This document shows positions 24,901 to 36,000 of a stretch of 64,000 nt of DNA, one piece after another. How positions within the stretch are numbered: the first letter of the stretch is position 1; each line of letters begins with the position of its first letter. Made by a program: the position numbers and the translations under genes. Location: positions 19,902,001-19,966,000 of the forward strand of contig OZ316893.1 in NCBI GenBank assembly GCA_973895155.1. The letters are read 5' to 3'. The DNA comes from Marsupella aquatica. Lineage: Eukaryota; Marchantiophyta. Under the pieces are notes generated by a model. It was not told where the DNA came from and ran no database searches. It worked only from the letters and a program-made list of their open reading frames with translations.

Positions 24901-25652
24901 CTACTGTGGAAGAAGTCATCCAAGATCTTCAAAAGAAGGTTGATGTGGCGAGTAGAGAAGCTGATGAGCAAGCTGTGAAGCACAGACGGGCCACACATCA
25001 ATTACAGAAGATTGCAAGAGACGTGAGGGAAAAATTAGAGTAAGGGTGAACTCTGGAAAATTTTCAATTGCTTGAATTGCATTACAGGAGAGAAGATTGA
25101 TGTAAGTGAAGAGCATTAATTTGTTGTCTTAAACCACCACTGCCATTGTAAAAGGGAGAAAACTCCCAAACCTCTCTCTGTTTTCATATTCCATGTAACA
25201 GTGACCAACCCCTGTATTTACAGTTTTCCTTATTTTAGCGTGTGTATCACCCAAAATAATCACGGGTAATATGACACCCCCCTTAGAGTGAGCCCCCCAA
25301 TTTTTCTGCTTGACACATCCATTTTATTTATTTTTGCTTAAATTGCAGCACAGAAGATATGAAAAAGATTGAGAAGGAACTGCAGCTGGTAGAGGTTAGA
25401 CAAAGCATCAAAGATGTCTTGTACAAACTGAAAGGGCTTGCAATGGACAACATTGAGGCATCGCAGGTGATTCAAGAAAAGGTGGCAGAGGTGGGTTTGA
25501 AGTTTCCATCCACTCCATCCAGTACAAGGTCCAGCAACAGTTCCAGTGCCAGCTCTGCCAGTAGCCGCACTTCTCAGAAAGGTGGCCCATCCACCAGAAG
25601 ACCTTTAGCAGGAAGCATACTAAATATGGACCTTGGTCTTGATGATCTCTAA
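15940..25652 (+). CDS. CCDC39: CCDC39 (FAP59-type) axonemal coiled-coil protein, 17 exons
   Basis: Exons read from splice sites and phase: 15940-16116, 16406-16570, 16916-17083, 17575-17700, 18053-18273, 18533-18719, 19708-19787, 20146-20248, 20796-21030, 21665-21930, 22569-22700, 22963-23056, 23236-23408, 23700-23846, 24120-24293, 24852-25039, 25349-25652. They total 2,940 bases, about 979 residues; human CCDC39 has 941. All joins are GT-AG and frame-consistent. The protein is coiled coil almost throughout, and family blocks appear in order: KMDQFRLLMKWNQ, QKVIRLWETTVEAIHKRDES, LNKEEENYKSA, VLYTLEFQIQALERK, HDLLQMEVNRLSDML, the hallmark YYVIKAAQE, then GLKFPSTPSS and a Ser-rich tail. In animals and Chlamydomonas it pairs with CCDC40 as the 96-nm ruler that positions inner dynein arms and radial spokes. 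In plants this implies flagellate sperm. The residue-1 Met and the exon 15 acceptor (24,102 would add six codons) are the least certain points. Confidence 0.9.
20658..20713. repeat. Perfect 28-bp tandem duplication in CCDC39 intron 8
   Basis: AAAGTAAGTTTATAGGATAG plus CAAAGCTG is present twice back to back (20,658 and 20,686), lying 80 bases before the exon 9 acceptor. Confidence 0.85.
21060..21290 (+). mobile_element. Possible SINE-like insertion with G17 tract in CCDC39 intron 9
   Basis: GGGTTCAAGTCC resembles a polymerase III B box, and the segment ends in an A-rich AAAAACAAAAATTAATG run. An A box is not convincing and no target duplication was found, so the call is weak. A run of 17 G (21,135-21,151) lies inside. 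Confidence 0.25.
21884..22093. repeat. Perfect 105-bp tandem duplication across the CCDC39 exon 10 donor
   Basis: Bases 21,884-21,988 are repeated exactly at 21,989-22,093. The unit holds the last 47 coding bases of exon 10, its GTATAATTTCC donor and the first intronic bases. Two identical donors are thus present. Use of the upstream one gives the intact frame; reading through it meets TAA two codons on (CAG GTA TAA). Confidence 0.9.
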
Positions 25653-25900
25653 TCACTTAAAAGCGGTAGCACCAATTGATTTTGGTGCGAGCCCAAAGGT
25701 TTTGCACTTTTGTCCATTCAAATCTCCACAAATGGCCGCCCATCAAAAGACCTTTATCAGAAGTATTCTGAATATGGACCTTGGTCTAGATTGTCTCTGA
25801 TCAGCACCAATGGATTGTTATGCACAACCAGAGGTTTTGTAGTTATGTTTATTCATATATCTCCACTGATGGACGGCCGACATAGGGGAAGAGCTAGAGA
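25585..25900. repeat. Diverged 153-bp duplication of the CCDC39 3' end into its 3' UTR
   Basis: GCCCATCCACCAGAAGACCT at 25,585, in the last exon, is echoed by GCCCATCAAAAGACCTTTAT at 25,738. Similarity continues through AATATGGACCTTGGTCT, past the stop codon, to CAGAGGTTTTG. The second copy lies after the stop and has diverged. A further partial start (GATGGACGGCCGACATAG) occurs at about 25,868. Confidence 0.8.
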
Positions 25901-26569
25901 ATTGCATTGACAAGTAATGTAGTGTAAGTTGTGCCCAGTTATAGGAAAACCTGTTGTGCTGTCCATGATTAGAAGAGTGAACATTCAAACACCTTGATAA
26001 TCTCATAACATATTATTCTTTATAAAGACCACCAGGAAGTTGGTTTTTTATAAAGTTGTCCTATTTGGAGATTTTTTTTGTACGTCTTACTTGAGATTTG
26101 CATGGAAAATAAAACATGAGCTAACAAGCAAATTAAGCGGGTGCCTTACACTGTAGTTTTTGACTGAACAAAGTGAAGTAGAGTGTGAACAGGTGGGATT
26201 CCAATACATGAACAGGTATCTGTGGGTAGGGTATTTGGGATACTTTGACCAGATTCCTTGGAATTTATGGCCAAAACTGTATACATACCAGGAGATATAC
26301 ACAACAAGAATGATGAGGGAGGGGCAAGGTGGCAGGTGATATAATACACAGGTGGAGAGAGGGGCGTGTGCCACTGTGCACAGGGACAGGGGAGGGCAAC
26401 AGCAGGTAAGATGAAACACCAATGATATTCTGGTCAAACTTGCTATGGCAGTGGGCAGCTCCGCGGTTAGACACTTGATTCATGACGAAAGGCAATCTTG
26501 AGGCTCATTAAGAGCCTCGGGTACACACCTGCCCGCGCCTACTGCCCACCCCTTCACATATTTTTTGAA
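25901..26569. other. 3' flank of CCDC39, nothing else recognised
   Basis: Probable polyadenylation region: AAAATAAAAC at about 26,104 is an AATAAA hexamer context. Beyond it the DNA has no recognised gene. Confidence 0.3.
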
Positions 26570-26705
26570 TGTTAGTAGCGAGAATGATCCCCACTTTTTG
26601 GGTGGGGTGAATATTAAAAAGAATTCTTTGCACACAACTGGTTTCAAACCCGGGACTTCCCAATCCCTAACTGAGCTGTGCTACCACTGAGCCTCTCCAC
26701 AACTC
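26570..26705 (-). mobile_element. tRNA-derived SINE-like element
   Basis: On the minus strand GGCTCAGTGGTAGCAC matches a polymerase III A box and, about 35 bases on, GGGTTTGAAACC matches a B box, the spacing of tRNA genes. It does not fold as an intact tRNA, so a SINE head is the likeliest reading. The 3' boundary is not defined and no target duplication was found. Confidence 0.45.
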
Positions 26706-26989
26706 ATGACAACAATCATTCGCACCAGCTATTTATTCTAAAATCAGACGTAGTACATATGGGCAGTGGGCAGCACTGACGGGGTAATTAATGCAGATTA
26801 GCATTAATTACCCTTGAGATTGGCTTTCGTCCTTAATGACACTTGTTTACAACATTAACTCTCATTAACTAGTTTGCCAGTACGGTTGAGTACCCTAGTG
26901 CCCGGTTTAACCTGGCGGGCAACTTGACAGCTTGCCGGGCATGTCAAACCGTCAAATGACGGCCCAAAAAGGCCCAATTTGACGGATAT

Positions 26990-27580
26990 TCGACAATATT
27001 CTCCTGAACTCACCCGGGCTCCCCCGGATCCTTCGCGGACTTCTCGGGGGGGGGTCACTATATGAAGGGTCATACATCACGTGCGACGGTTTGGGTCATT
27101 TATGACCCCCCTAAGTCACTTTCTAGAAAGTTGTACGGCACCAATCATGTGATGACACGTATGCATTTTGCAATTAAACAATCCTATATTTCCATATAAT
27201 ACTTAATAAGTCTTCCGTCAAAACCATTTAAATGACCCTATACTTTGTCGCACATGATATGCCACTTCCATGGAAGTGACCCCCCCCCCCAAGGGGGACT
27301 TCTCCCGAACTCACCTGGACCCTTCCCGGACCCTTTGCGGACTTCTTCTAAACTCACCCGGACCCTTCCCGGATTCCCCCGGACCCTTCCCAGACTCTTC
27401 TCGGACTCCCCCGAACCCAAACCTGCCGCCCCAAACCGGGGTCCGGGGGAAGGCTCGGGAAGGTGGCCGGGGGAAGTGGGGCGGGGTTCGGGGGTAGACA
27501 GCCGGGGGAAAAAGGGCCCGGGGAAGATGGGCGGGGTTCGGGGCTCGGGAAGGTGGCTGGGGGAAGGGCGGCGGGAATTA
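26990..27580. repeat. GC-rich minisatellite interrupted by a MITE
   Basis: Degenerate units of the type CCCGGACCCTTCCCGGACTC recur at 26,995-27,045 and 27,296-27,420, and GGGGGAAGGTGGCCGGGGGA-type purine units at 27,440-27,570. Composition differs sharply from the AT-rich flanks. Confidence 0.6.
27046..27295. mobile_element. MITE with 9-bp target duplication
   Basis: The left end GGGGGGGTCACTATATGAAG and the complement of the right end GGGGGGGTCACTTCCATGGAAG are similar terminal inverted repeats; similarity returns at CACGTGCGAC against CATGTGCGAC. GGACTTCTC occurs directly outside both ends (27,037-27,045 and 27,296-27,304). The 250-base size and 9-base repeat fit a small Mutator-like element. 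The homopolymer ends and repetitive host sequence leave some doubt. Confidence 0.55.
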
Positions 27581-27604
27581 GGGTTAGGGGCGGGATTAGG
27601 GTAG

Positions 27605-28200
27605 ATTAAGCAACATTAGGTCGGCAAATTAGGGCTTTAGGAGCTTGAGAGAGGGTAGAAAGATTAGTATAAATAGGAGCCTCCACTAATCCATTTCACT
27701 AATCCAAAGTCTCATGTTTTTATCTCTTTGTGGTTTAGCATTAGGGAGAAAAAATGGAAGGATATATTGGAACTCTTGTACGCGCATACTTAGAGCTCGG
27801 CTTGGCCTACGATAATTCATACTTGAACTTCCCCATGTCGCCTTAACAATTTCACATCATTGTTTTCTTTCAAAGTGAAATACTTGCGAGTAAGGAGATA
27901 TGCATGTGCATATGCTTAGAGTTTTGGCTCGGTCTATGATATTTCATATGGGTATCACAATTCCTCGTATGTATGTTCACTTGATAGATAAACGGTTGTG
28001 AATTTATAGATATTACATAACATAGGTCAAAGTAGGGATGTCGACAAATATAAGAGTTTGGGAAACTTTGCTGTGCATGCTTAGAGCTTAGGCTCAGTCT
28101 GCAATAATTCAGCAAAGTAACCAATTCTATTATATTTGTTACAACCACAAAATCTAAAAAGTAATCGTTCTCTTTTTCTATAGCATTTAGAGTCTGGACA
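27605..28200. other. Spacer with repeated CTTAGAGCT motif
   Basis: CATACTTAGAGCTCGGCTTGG, CATATGCTTAGAGTTTTGGCTCGG and CATGCTTAGAGCTTAGGCTCAG are three related blocks (about 27,786, 27,908, 28,074), followed each time by YMTACGATAATTCA-like sequence. They may be old tandem duplicates just upstream of the hAT remnant. Confidence 0.4.
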
Positions 28201-29045
28201 ATGTCTTCCGACAAAGAGGATTCAAGTCAAACTGGATATCATTCCACTACTCCTAGGCCTGGTCCAAGTCGTGTGCAAGAACACCCTTCAAAACAGTCTC
28301 TTGTGTGGAGATATTTTGAACGATGTGATGCGCCTTCAACATGTCATGATGATGTCAATTGTATCTATCGAAGATACAAGTATTGTTTAACATGTGTTCC
28401 TCATCATGCAACATGAGCAAAGACGCATTTGATGAGAAACATTCAAAAAGGGGATGCGCCCCCTTGCCTACGATTGTATGGTGTCGTCAACTTGGATGCC
28501 ATCAACATAATGTACAATGTGATAAAAGTTCCACTGACCTTAAAGTACAAACGAAGGGATGGAACTCATATCTTGCGGGATGTGAGAGGCTGCAAGTCAA
28601 GTGTTGGCACTTTGTATTTGGATGCATCCACACAAGGGTCAAACTATGTTGAAATGGGGCATGATACAAATGCGATAGAAGGAGATAGGCCACTTACGAA
28701 TCTTCCAAACCCGATTATGGATGCCTATCAAATTCCAAATAGAACACATTTGGATAAACTTTGGGCGAAAGCTTTTTACACAAGTGGTATTCCGTTCAAT
28801 GTTTCAAATAATCCTTTTTTCAAGAAGCAGTCATGGAGACTTCAAAACCAATTGTGAATGGTTATTCTCTTCCTACTATGCAAAATTTGTGACCAAAATT
28901 ATTGGAAGACAGTAAGGGCGATCTCACAAAGGACATGACAAAATCCTTGAAGGAGGCAAATTTAATCCTTATGGATATTCTCTTTCTTCAGATGGATGGG
29001 AAAATGTCAGAAGAGAACAGTGCTAGTACAAACAGCGCAACAACA
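28201..29045 (+). pseudogene. hAT-superfamily transposase remnant (BED finger plus DUF659-like)
   Basis: The frame from 28,201 begins with a BED-type region, SLVWRYFERCD followed by paired cysteines and histidines (CLTCVPHH). It is broken by an in-frame TGA at 28,414-28,416 and continues in the same frame to 28,857. That part holds LDKLWAKAFYTSGIPFNVSNNPFF, whose GIPFNV core is the start of the plant hAT DUF659 domain. Past 28,857 translated fragments still follow the domain (GYSLPTMQN, LTKDMTKSLKEA) but in shifting frames. The catalytic RNase-H-like half and the C-terminal dimerisation domain are missing or unrecognisable. It is an inactive fossil. Confidence 0.7.
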
Positions 29046-32000
29046 TTGAGTAAATGACAAAGCTAAACAATAAAAGCCTTTCTAAGCAAACTCTATAAAT
29101 CCTATTTGCTACTCACGTGTTTCCTTATGTTTGCGGGAGACTGTTGTCTTCCCCTAAACACAGAGCCCGGGTGTTGTGTTCATATAAGGGCCTTTTTGGG
29201 TCCCATAATTAAAAGGTACTTTGAACTCCAACACTAAGTCCATTTGACACAACATCCCAGGCATTGTATTATAATTGGGTGTTGTGTTCAAGTTGATGAC
29301 ATTGAGCACAAAAGGTGTGACTGTCATGAATTCCATGATACAACTCCATACTCTGAGCCTCATGGTTGTAGTAGGCAGATCAAACTTGCCTTCCAGCAAC
29401 AGGACAAGCTGGCTTTGGTATACGAGGTGAACTTTTCCAAGCCGCTTTTGCCATGCGTGACTATTGTGCTCCCAGACAGAAGTGTTTTAATTTTGGGAAA
29501 ACGGGGGGCATCTAATTAGTAAGTTGTGTTTATGATATTTTTTATGTCAAATTGAAAACAAACAGGACTGTTTGGAGCAAATTTTACAAGAAGAGTTACT
29601 AACCCTAGATAGCTCACTCCATGACCTGCTGCATGTCATACCTATGTTTTACCAAGTGATAATATAGTAGATTTAGTATTATGGGTTTAAGGTCTTGTCT
29701 TTTATTACAAATTTGCTTGGGGTTTATTTCTGCAAAAATGGCATATCAGGTGCAACAAAGCATAGGGTTATTTAATTGATTCTAAGGGCAAATTACAATT
29801 TGTTTCAAGAGCTTTAGGGTTTTTTTAAATCCAATTTTGAGACTTATTAGGAAAGATAATGTCTCTGAACTTGACATTTAAGAATATTTCAAGAATGTTC
29901 CCAAATATAGGGTACTTAACTTAAAAATAAGAACTTTTTTTAAAGCATTAGGGGGTACTTGACCTAAATTGCCGTAGGTGATGTGAGTGGGCTTCAGATC
30001 GTGAGACCAAGGAGCAAATTTGTACTCTCCTCTTTTGTGATTTCAGTGTTTGAATTGTCACAGGTAGGGTGTGGTGTGACTGACGTACTTACCTGTTGAC
30101 TTGTTATTACAATGACACCCTTTAGTGAAATTAATATCATAATGTTGTTACTCTTCTGCCTAAATAGTCTCACACACATTAATAAGGGTGTGACTGCAAG
30201 TATGAAAGTATAAATTTATTATTTACTTTTGGTACATATTCATTTTGATTGTACTTAGAACCTGAGTTTCAATTGATCATATTATAAAATGTTCGAATTG
30301 TAATTGACATTTATTTTTCATTTTATATGCCTTCGCAAATACATCAGACGGTTGGAAAATTTTGTACCTTTCATGTGTTAAATACATTCAGTGTCCAACT
30401 CTCACTTGTTAGATTATTATACATACATTATTCAGGGTAACATGCATTACAACTCTTTGTAAGCTAATAGTGTGTGAGAATGTTATTGCAGTAATTACTG
30501 TCATTTTCAAGATTAGTTCTTTTTTTCCTTTTTTTCCTTTTCTTTGTGGGATTTGCATTGCAGGAGTTATCGCATAGCTATGGTTAAAGTGAGTTTTGGT
30601 AGTTTGGGCCAATGATTTGAAAAGTTTATTAACAACTTTCAGGAGATAGTAGTTAACATTAGCCAGTGTTTTCACTTGCTGTGTCATGAACTTTGCAACT
30701 ATCGAGAGATTGTCAAATTTGATTAGCTAATTTGAGGATCCACTATCCAGCTTGGTAGTTATTTGGCAACCAAGGGCACAGTAGCCAAAGCTGCTTGGTA
30801 TCGCGGTACACTGGTATTTGTTTGGCAACATACAGTGACATAGTATTCGCATAGTAGTAAGTTGACACTTATCTTGAAAGTCAGCTATACAGTCATGAAA
30901 GTAATACAATTGTCTGGTTGTTAGAATGGCCGTCAGCCACATTCAGCGTCTTTTCTTATTATCTGGTCGAAGTCACTTCCAGCTACAAGTGGTACAATTG
31001 TCTAGTGGTTAGAATGGCCGTCGGCCAAACTCCGCATCTTTTCTGCTTGGATTTTTCTTAGCGAGTACTCGGTCGACGAGAAACTTCTCACAATCGCAAA
31101 TTCTTCACTCACACTATTTTTACAAATATGGCCTAAGCGGTCCCTAGAGCGCCATGCAACGAGGGGACAACGGAGGAGAGTGCGTGATTGTAGTTGGGGT
31201 AAAAAAAAATCCTACTTGGTGTTTTCGCTGTTGGTTGGCAAGTGAGAAATTTAGCACGTTTACCCTGCGCTGCATCCTACAAATCATTTCTTCACCCTCC
31301 CCTCCTCACAGAGAAAACAATAGACTTTAGTGCCTCTCTTCGTCTCACCTCACTGCTCACCTTCGATGTCGTCTGCCCTTTTCTGTCTTCAATTTACGTT
31401 TGAAACATGGTCTTCATATGCACAAGTGATCGACCTTTCTTCTCAGTATAGTGGGCAGTGGATTTTGTTCAGTTTTTGTTAACTCTTTTAGTCACCAGCC
31501 TGGTCATTAATGAAAAGACCACACTCGATGATTTTTTGGTACATGCACATGAATGTTCATCATGCAAAGCAGAAATAGTACACACTATTTTCCCGGAAAA
31601 GAAGGGGTACCGTGAATTTATTGCACAACATGCAGTACTTTTGAGAATGTGAGAGATCCTACAGAAGCTTCGAATATCATACCGGTAATTAGTTCACACA
31701 AAAATGAATCATATAAACAAATTCGAAGCAAGCAGTTTCTGGAAATGGGGTATATCAAATCACACACGACAGCCTGAAAAACTCGGTAGGTGAAATGGCC
31801 TAGACAAATGAAATAACCCCCAAAAAGTCAGATCTGCTAAAAATGATGTTACGCAAGATATACCAAATACCGGGAAACATAGACGAGAATTTTTTAATAT
31901 CTTATGGGCCAACAGCGAAACTTTCCAAACAAGTTAAATAACTTTTTCACACTTGAAACGTGAACAAGTTGCCACAGATTAATCATACTATTGCTTCTCC

Positions 32001-33024
32001 TCACACAAGCAAAAGTCCTCAGCCTTAAATTACCTGTTTGAAGATTAACACTGGTTCATAGTTCAAGCACCAGCACTTAACAACATCGAGGCAAGTGCAA
32101 TTTATAACATCCAGTTGGACCTCGCCCTGCACACAATTTGTGTCAAATCGTATCCGAAACCGAGCGAACAAGTTGTCGGGCCGGCATTTACATTCGATCG
32201 AATTCCAGTTGCCACAAGAAAACTGATTTCACACTTTTCGTGCACAAATGATCAACAGGACTCAAATGAACGTGAAACAACATCCCATTTTTCCAACTGC
32301 TTGAAAAGTAACCATAATTTTGTTTGAAGGCAAGCGCGACTCTATTTGCATTTGTCCATTTTTGGACAGATCGTTCGGAGAGGATTTGAAAACGCAGAGC
32401 CACTTGCCAATCGTCCTCATTGCTTTGAGATGCTGAGACCTCCTTATAGACCATATGGCCTGCGCGAAGGAAACTTAGGACGGCTGAAAACGCTGCCCTG
32501 GAAGCCCCACAGCCCTGGAAGCCCCCACAGCCCTGGGAGCCCCCACAGGCCTAGCTCGCACCGCTCAACCATCAGGATTATCGACCATTGGCGGGGACAG
32601 ACACGAGACGGCTGCACCAACCAATGGGATGATTGCCACAACCGTGTACAATATCTCGAACGGGATGCGTTGATGACTGCACATCCTGGTGAGGTCTCTC
32701 GGGCATAATTTAACTAAATGCCGACAAAGACAACTTTTCCTAAACTCTTCTCCCAATTGCAAATTTCTAACTGGACAGACAAATTACAATCAACCACACG
32801 TGGGGAACTCCCTAAAGATGCCCAGCATTGAACTTCACCACACAAAATATATACATCTACACGCACCTGCTGCTGCAGTAATGTACGTAGTCTCAAACCC
32901 ATCTGGGAACTGATGGCAAATCTGTACTCGCGAATATTTTGTGCTGTGCTTCTAGCATCGTTACTAGCATTCTTTGTTTCTAGCATCGTTACTCCGAGTT
33001 CTAGACATTTCGTGTCTCGACAAT
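29046..33024. other. Intergenic DNA, no gene recognised
   Basis: About 4 kb without a supported gene. It holds an 88-bp duplicate at 30,906-31,065, a small GCCCTGGAAGCCCCCACAG triplicate at about 32,500-32,552, and low-complexity AT-rich DNA. The last few hundred bases before 33,025 are the 3' UTR side of the minus-strand SMP-C2 gene. Confidence 0.5.
30906..31065. repeat. 88-bp tandem duplicate with tRNA A-box-like sequence
   Basis: ACAATTGTCTGGTTGTTAGA at 30,906 recurs as ACAATTGTCTAGTGGTTAGA at 30,994, both followed by ATGGCCGTCRGCCA and CGYCTTTTC-like sequence. TGTCTAGTGGTTAG resembles a polymerase III A box, but no B box or cloverleaf follows. Confidence 0.6.
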
Positions 33025-36000
33025 CTACAGATGCGGTTCATCTCCAAGCAAACTATTGGAACTTCCCTTCGTGGAACTAGACCCTTTGTCATCATGCTGA
33101 GATTTGTTAACAGCCTCTCTCCTCGGATCAGTATCAGGCAACGGTTTGTAGATGACAAGCACGTGAACTCGTCCTCTTGATTGGTCTTGACTTGATGAAT
33201 GTGGGTCCTCCATCATGTCCAGCCAAATATCTTCAGCAACACCTGGTTTCATCTGATTTCCACCCCAAAACACATATCGAAACGGTAACGTTGTTAGCAC
33301 TTGCCCCACTTCCCAGCCCCTACTCTACGCAAATGCCCCCCTTCCACAGGAAAAAACAAACCATACTAAAATGCTCGTTTGTGAAGACAGGAAGAGCTCA
33401 TTGTCAATACCTACGTGGAAGTACAAGAGTGCATAGTATTCCTAGAAAAGGTGTCAAGAAGAGAACATGAGGTCATTCGGGTCCTCAATCATCATGAAAG
33501 AACAATGAAGAATAGCTTTCAGCACGGTATGTGAAACTTTATAGATCAGGTTTGTTCCAAACCGAAGAGTAAACCAGTTGCATTGCTTCACAAGAAGAGA
33601 TGTGAGGGACATACATCAGCAAGTTTGTACTCTGCCGAACCGATGTACTGTGATTTCTCCACGGACTCGTCGTCCATCAACCGTACTGTCAGAGTTTGTA
33701 CACCTTTATCTTCAACCTTAACATGACCAACAAACCCATCCACATTTGAAATACATCTGTCAGGAAGACCTCACCAATAATTTTAAAAACATCTTCAGCC
33801 ATTCTTAAAATGTCGGTACGATCAGCTTTGGCAATAAATCAGATGCCTGGCTTGCCAGATTTTCATGCTAAAATGACATGCATTGATCGGAGTTAGTTTC
33901 GAGGAGAGTATGTTCAAAAACCTCCAATATGAAACCTTCATTCCAGATAGCATTTTTCTTATTTTTCTTGGTACTGCTCCGTTTGATTTTGTCTGCTTTC
34001 TGTCGGACATAAAACAGGCAAAAAGGATCGGATTTTCCAAGGACATCGGTTTTCATGATATCTTGTGCTTCAATCAAGGTCACGTCCAACTCTGCAATCG
34101 GATGCAATTCCAAATGGCTGCACGAACAAATGCAATTTGAGTTTAAAATTTCAACAAAAAACCAGAAACAAAGTGGAGCACCAATAACGTCTAGCTTGTA
34201 ATTACGTTTAGCTGTTTTGGAACCCTGTTTTGGAACCTTCTTGGATTGGCCAACCTGCAAATCCGTTTGCGACACCTCTAGACATATTACCGGAATGGTA
34301 TTTTTTCCTAGTCTTCCAAAGCCTTCGTACAGTACCTAATAAAATTGTTGGGTGTCCTCCCAAGAAAAACTGTTTGTTTCTTTACCTTCCCCTCTCTCTT
34401 CTGGGTCAATCGAGCGGGTACATACAAATCTGAAGAATAGGTAATCGATCTTGTGATTCATATGACTTCATATCTGGTGCCTTGTCAGCTATTTCCAAGT
34501 GAGAAACGAGAATCAAGCACGTAGCAGTACCTCCAATCTCCGGGTGCGACAGGAACCACTATCCGACACGGCCACACCATAGAGTCCATCAAAGCCGTTC
34601 GAATTGCGTCCTGAAGTTTCGGCACACGTCAATGTACATGAGTAGGCTTCTTTATTTAGCCAAAGAACCCGCTGATTGAAAAGAGATCAGTCGAATCTGT
34701 ATGCACTAGCTACTTCGAAATTCATAGTTCGTTGCGGTCCACAAGGATCAGAAAATCAAGTCTCCACATATCATCGTCTGGAACGGCGCGAGTTGCAGGA
34801 AAGTAAGATTCACGAAGCATGGAGGAATGAGCTCAAATAATTGAGAAAGTTACATCAATCAACTTGTCCACACCGGGAACCGCGTCCATGCTTCCTCCAA
34901 GAAACTTGAGATTGAAATCGATATCAGGCTGCAAAGAAACAAAATACAAATCAGACAGTTAGACTAGAGTATATAGCTTCATTTAAGAAACAGAAAACTG
35001 GCAACTGCGAAAGAAATATTCGTTTCAATGCGATATCCGTCAACTGCAAATTAAGCACAAGGATAACAATACGAATTTTACAAAATCCCCAACTTTACCA
35101 CGATCGCAGTAATCAATTCATTCAACTGGCGTATAAATCAACTGAAGTTGCAATGTACTGCAATTGTGAAGTTCGAAAGAGCTTGTACTCACAGCCTCAG
35201 TGAAAGACAGCAAAACCGCACCAAACGGGGGAACTTGTTCCAAAAGAGGCTTCATAATAAATTTCAAAGTTCCACTGACGTGAATATCCTTCACCTGTTC
35301 GTGATAACGTGAGTACGTGTTCTCACCAAAATGAGTCTCTCAGTTGCATTCAGCAAAAACAATAAACTTTTGAAAGCAATTTCGTCTTAAAATTGAATAA
35401 AAAACTTTTAACTAATTTGAAAATTCACGTGAGTGTAAAAACTACGAAATTACAATTAGAGAAAATAAAGCAATGATTCGAGTACCAAAGATTCCGGAAG
35501 ACAACTCAATAGAAAAGTTTTCGTGGTGACAATCTGCTTTGTCGCTGACCCAAAGAACAAGACAACTTACCCTCACTTTGAAATCGGGACCTGTATTTTC
35601 AATCTTTAAAACAAGGTTGTCGTTATCAGGGGTCCATTGAAACATGGTTTCCAATACCGTTTCATCTTCTTCACCTGCTGAAACTTTGATTCCTGAATAT
35701 GATATAAAGATAGCCAGAGAACAATTTCAGAATTCAAAAACGAGGTGCACTATACAGAAATGGCTGTGTCCTCCTTAGGGTGACAGCCCATGATAAATCT
35801 AACACCCTGTAAGATTAAGAAAACTACTGAATAAGTGATTCAGACTATGGAAATCTAAAGAACTTTTCCAAGTCTCGATTCTATGAAGGCATTCAATTTA
35901 GGTATCTTATCTTCAAACTTACCATCAAAGCGAGGTGCCTTGCTTCCAAGGGAGAGATTCTGCAAGCTGAATTTCTGGATGACACCCATAGCGTACTGGT

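Noticed and set aside
26640-26705. Functional tRNA gene
   Set aside because: A and B boxes are present but no cloverleaf or acceptor stem pairs; SINE-like is the better reading.
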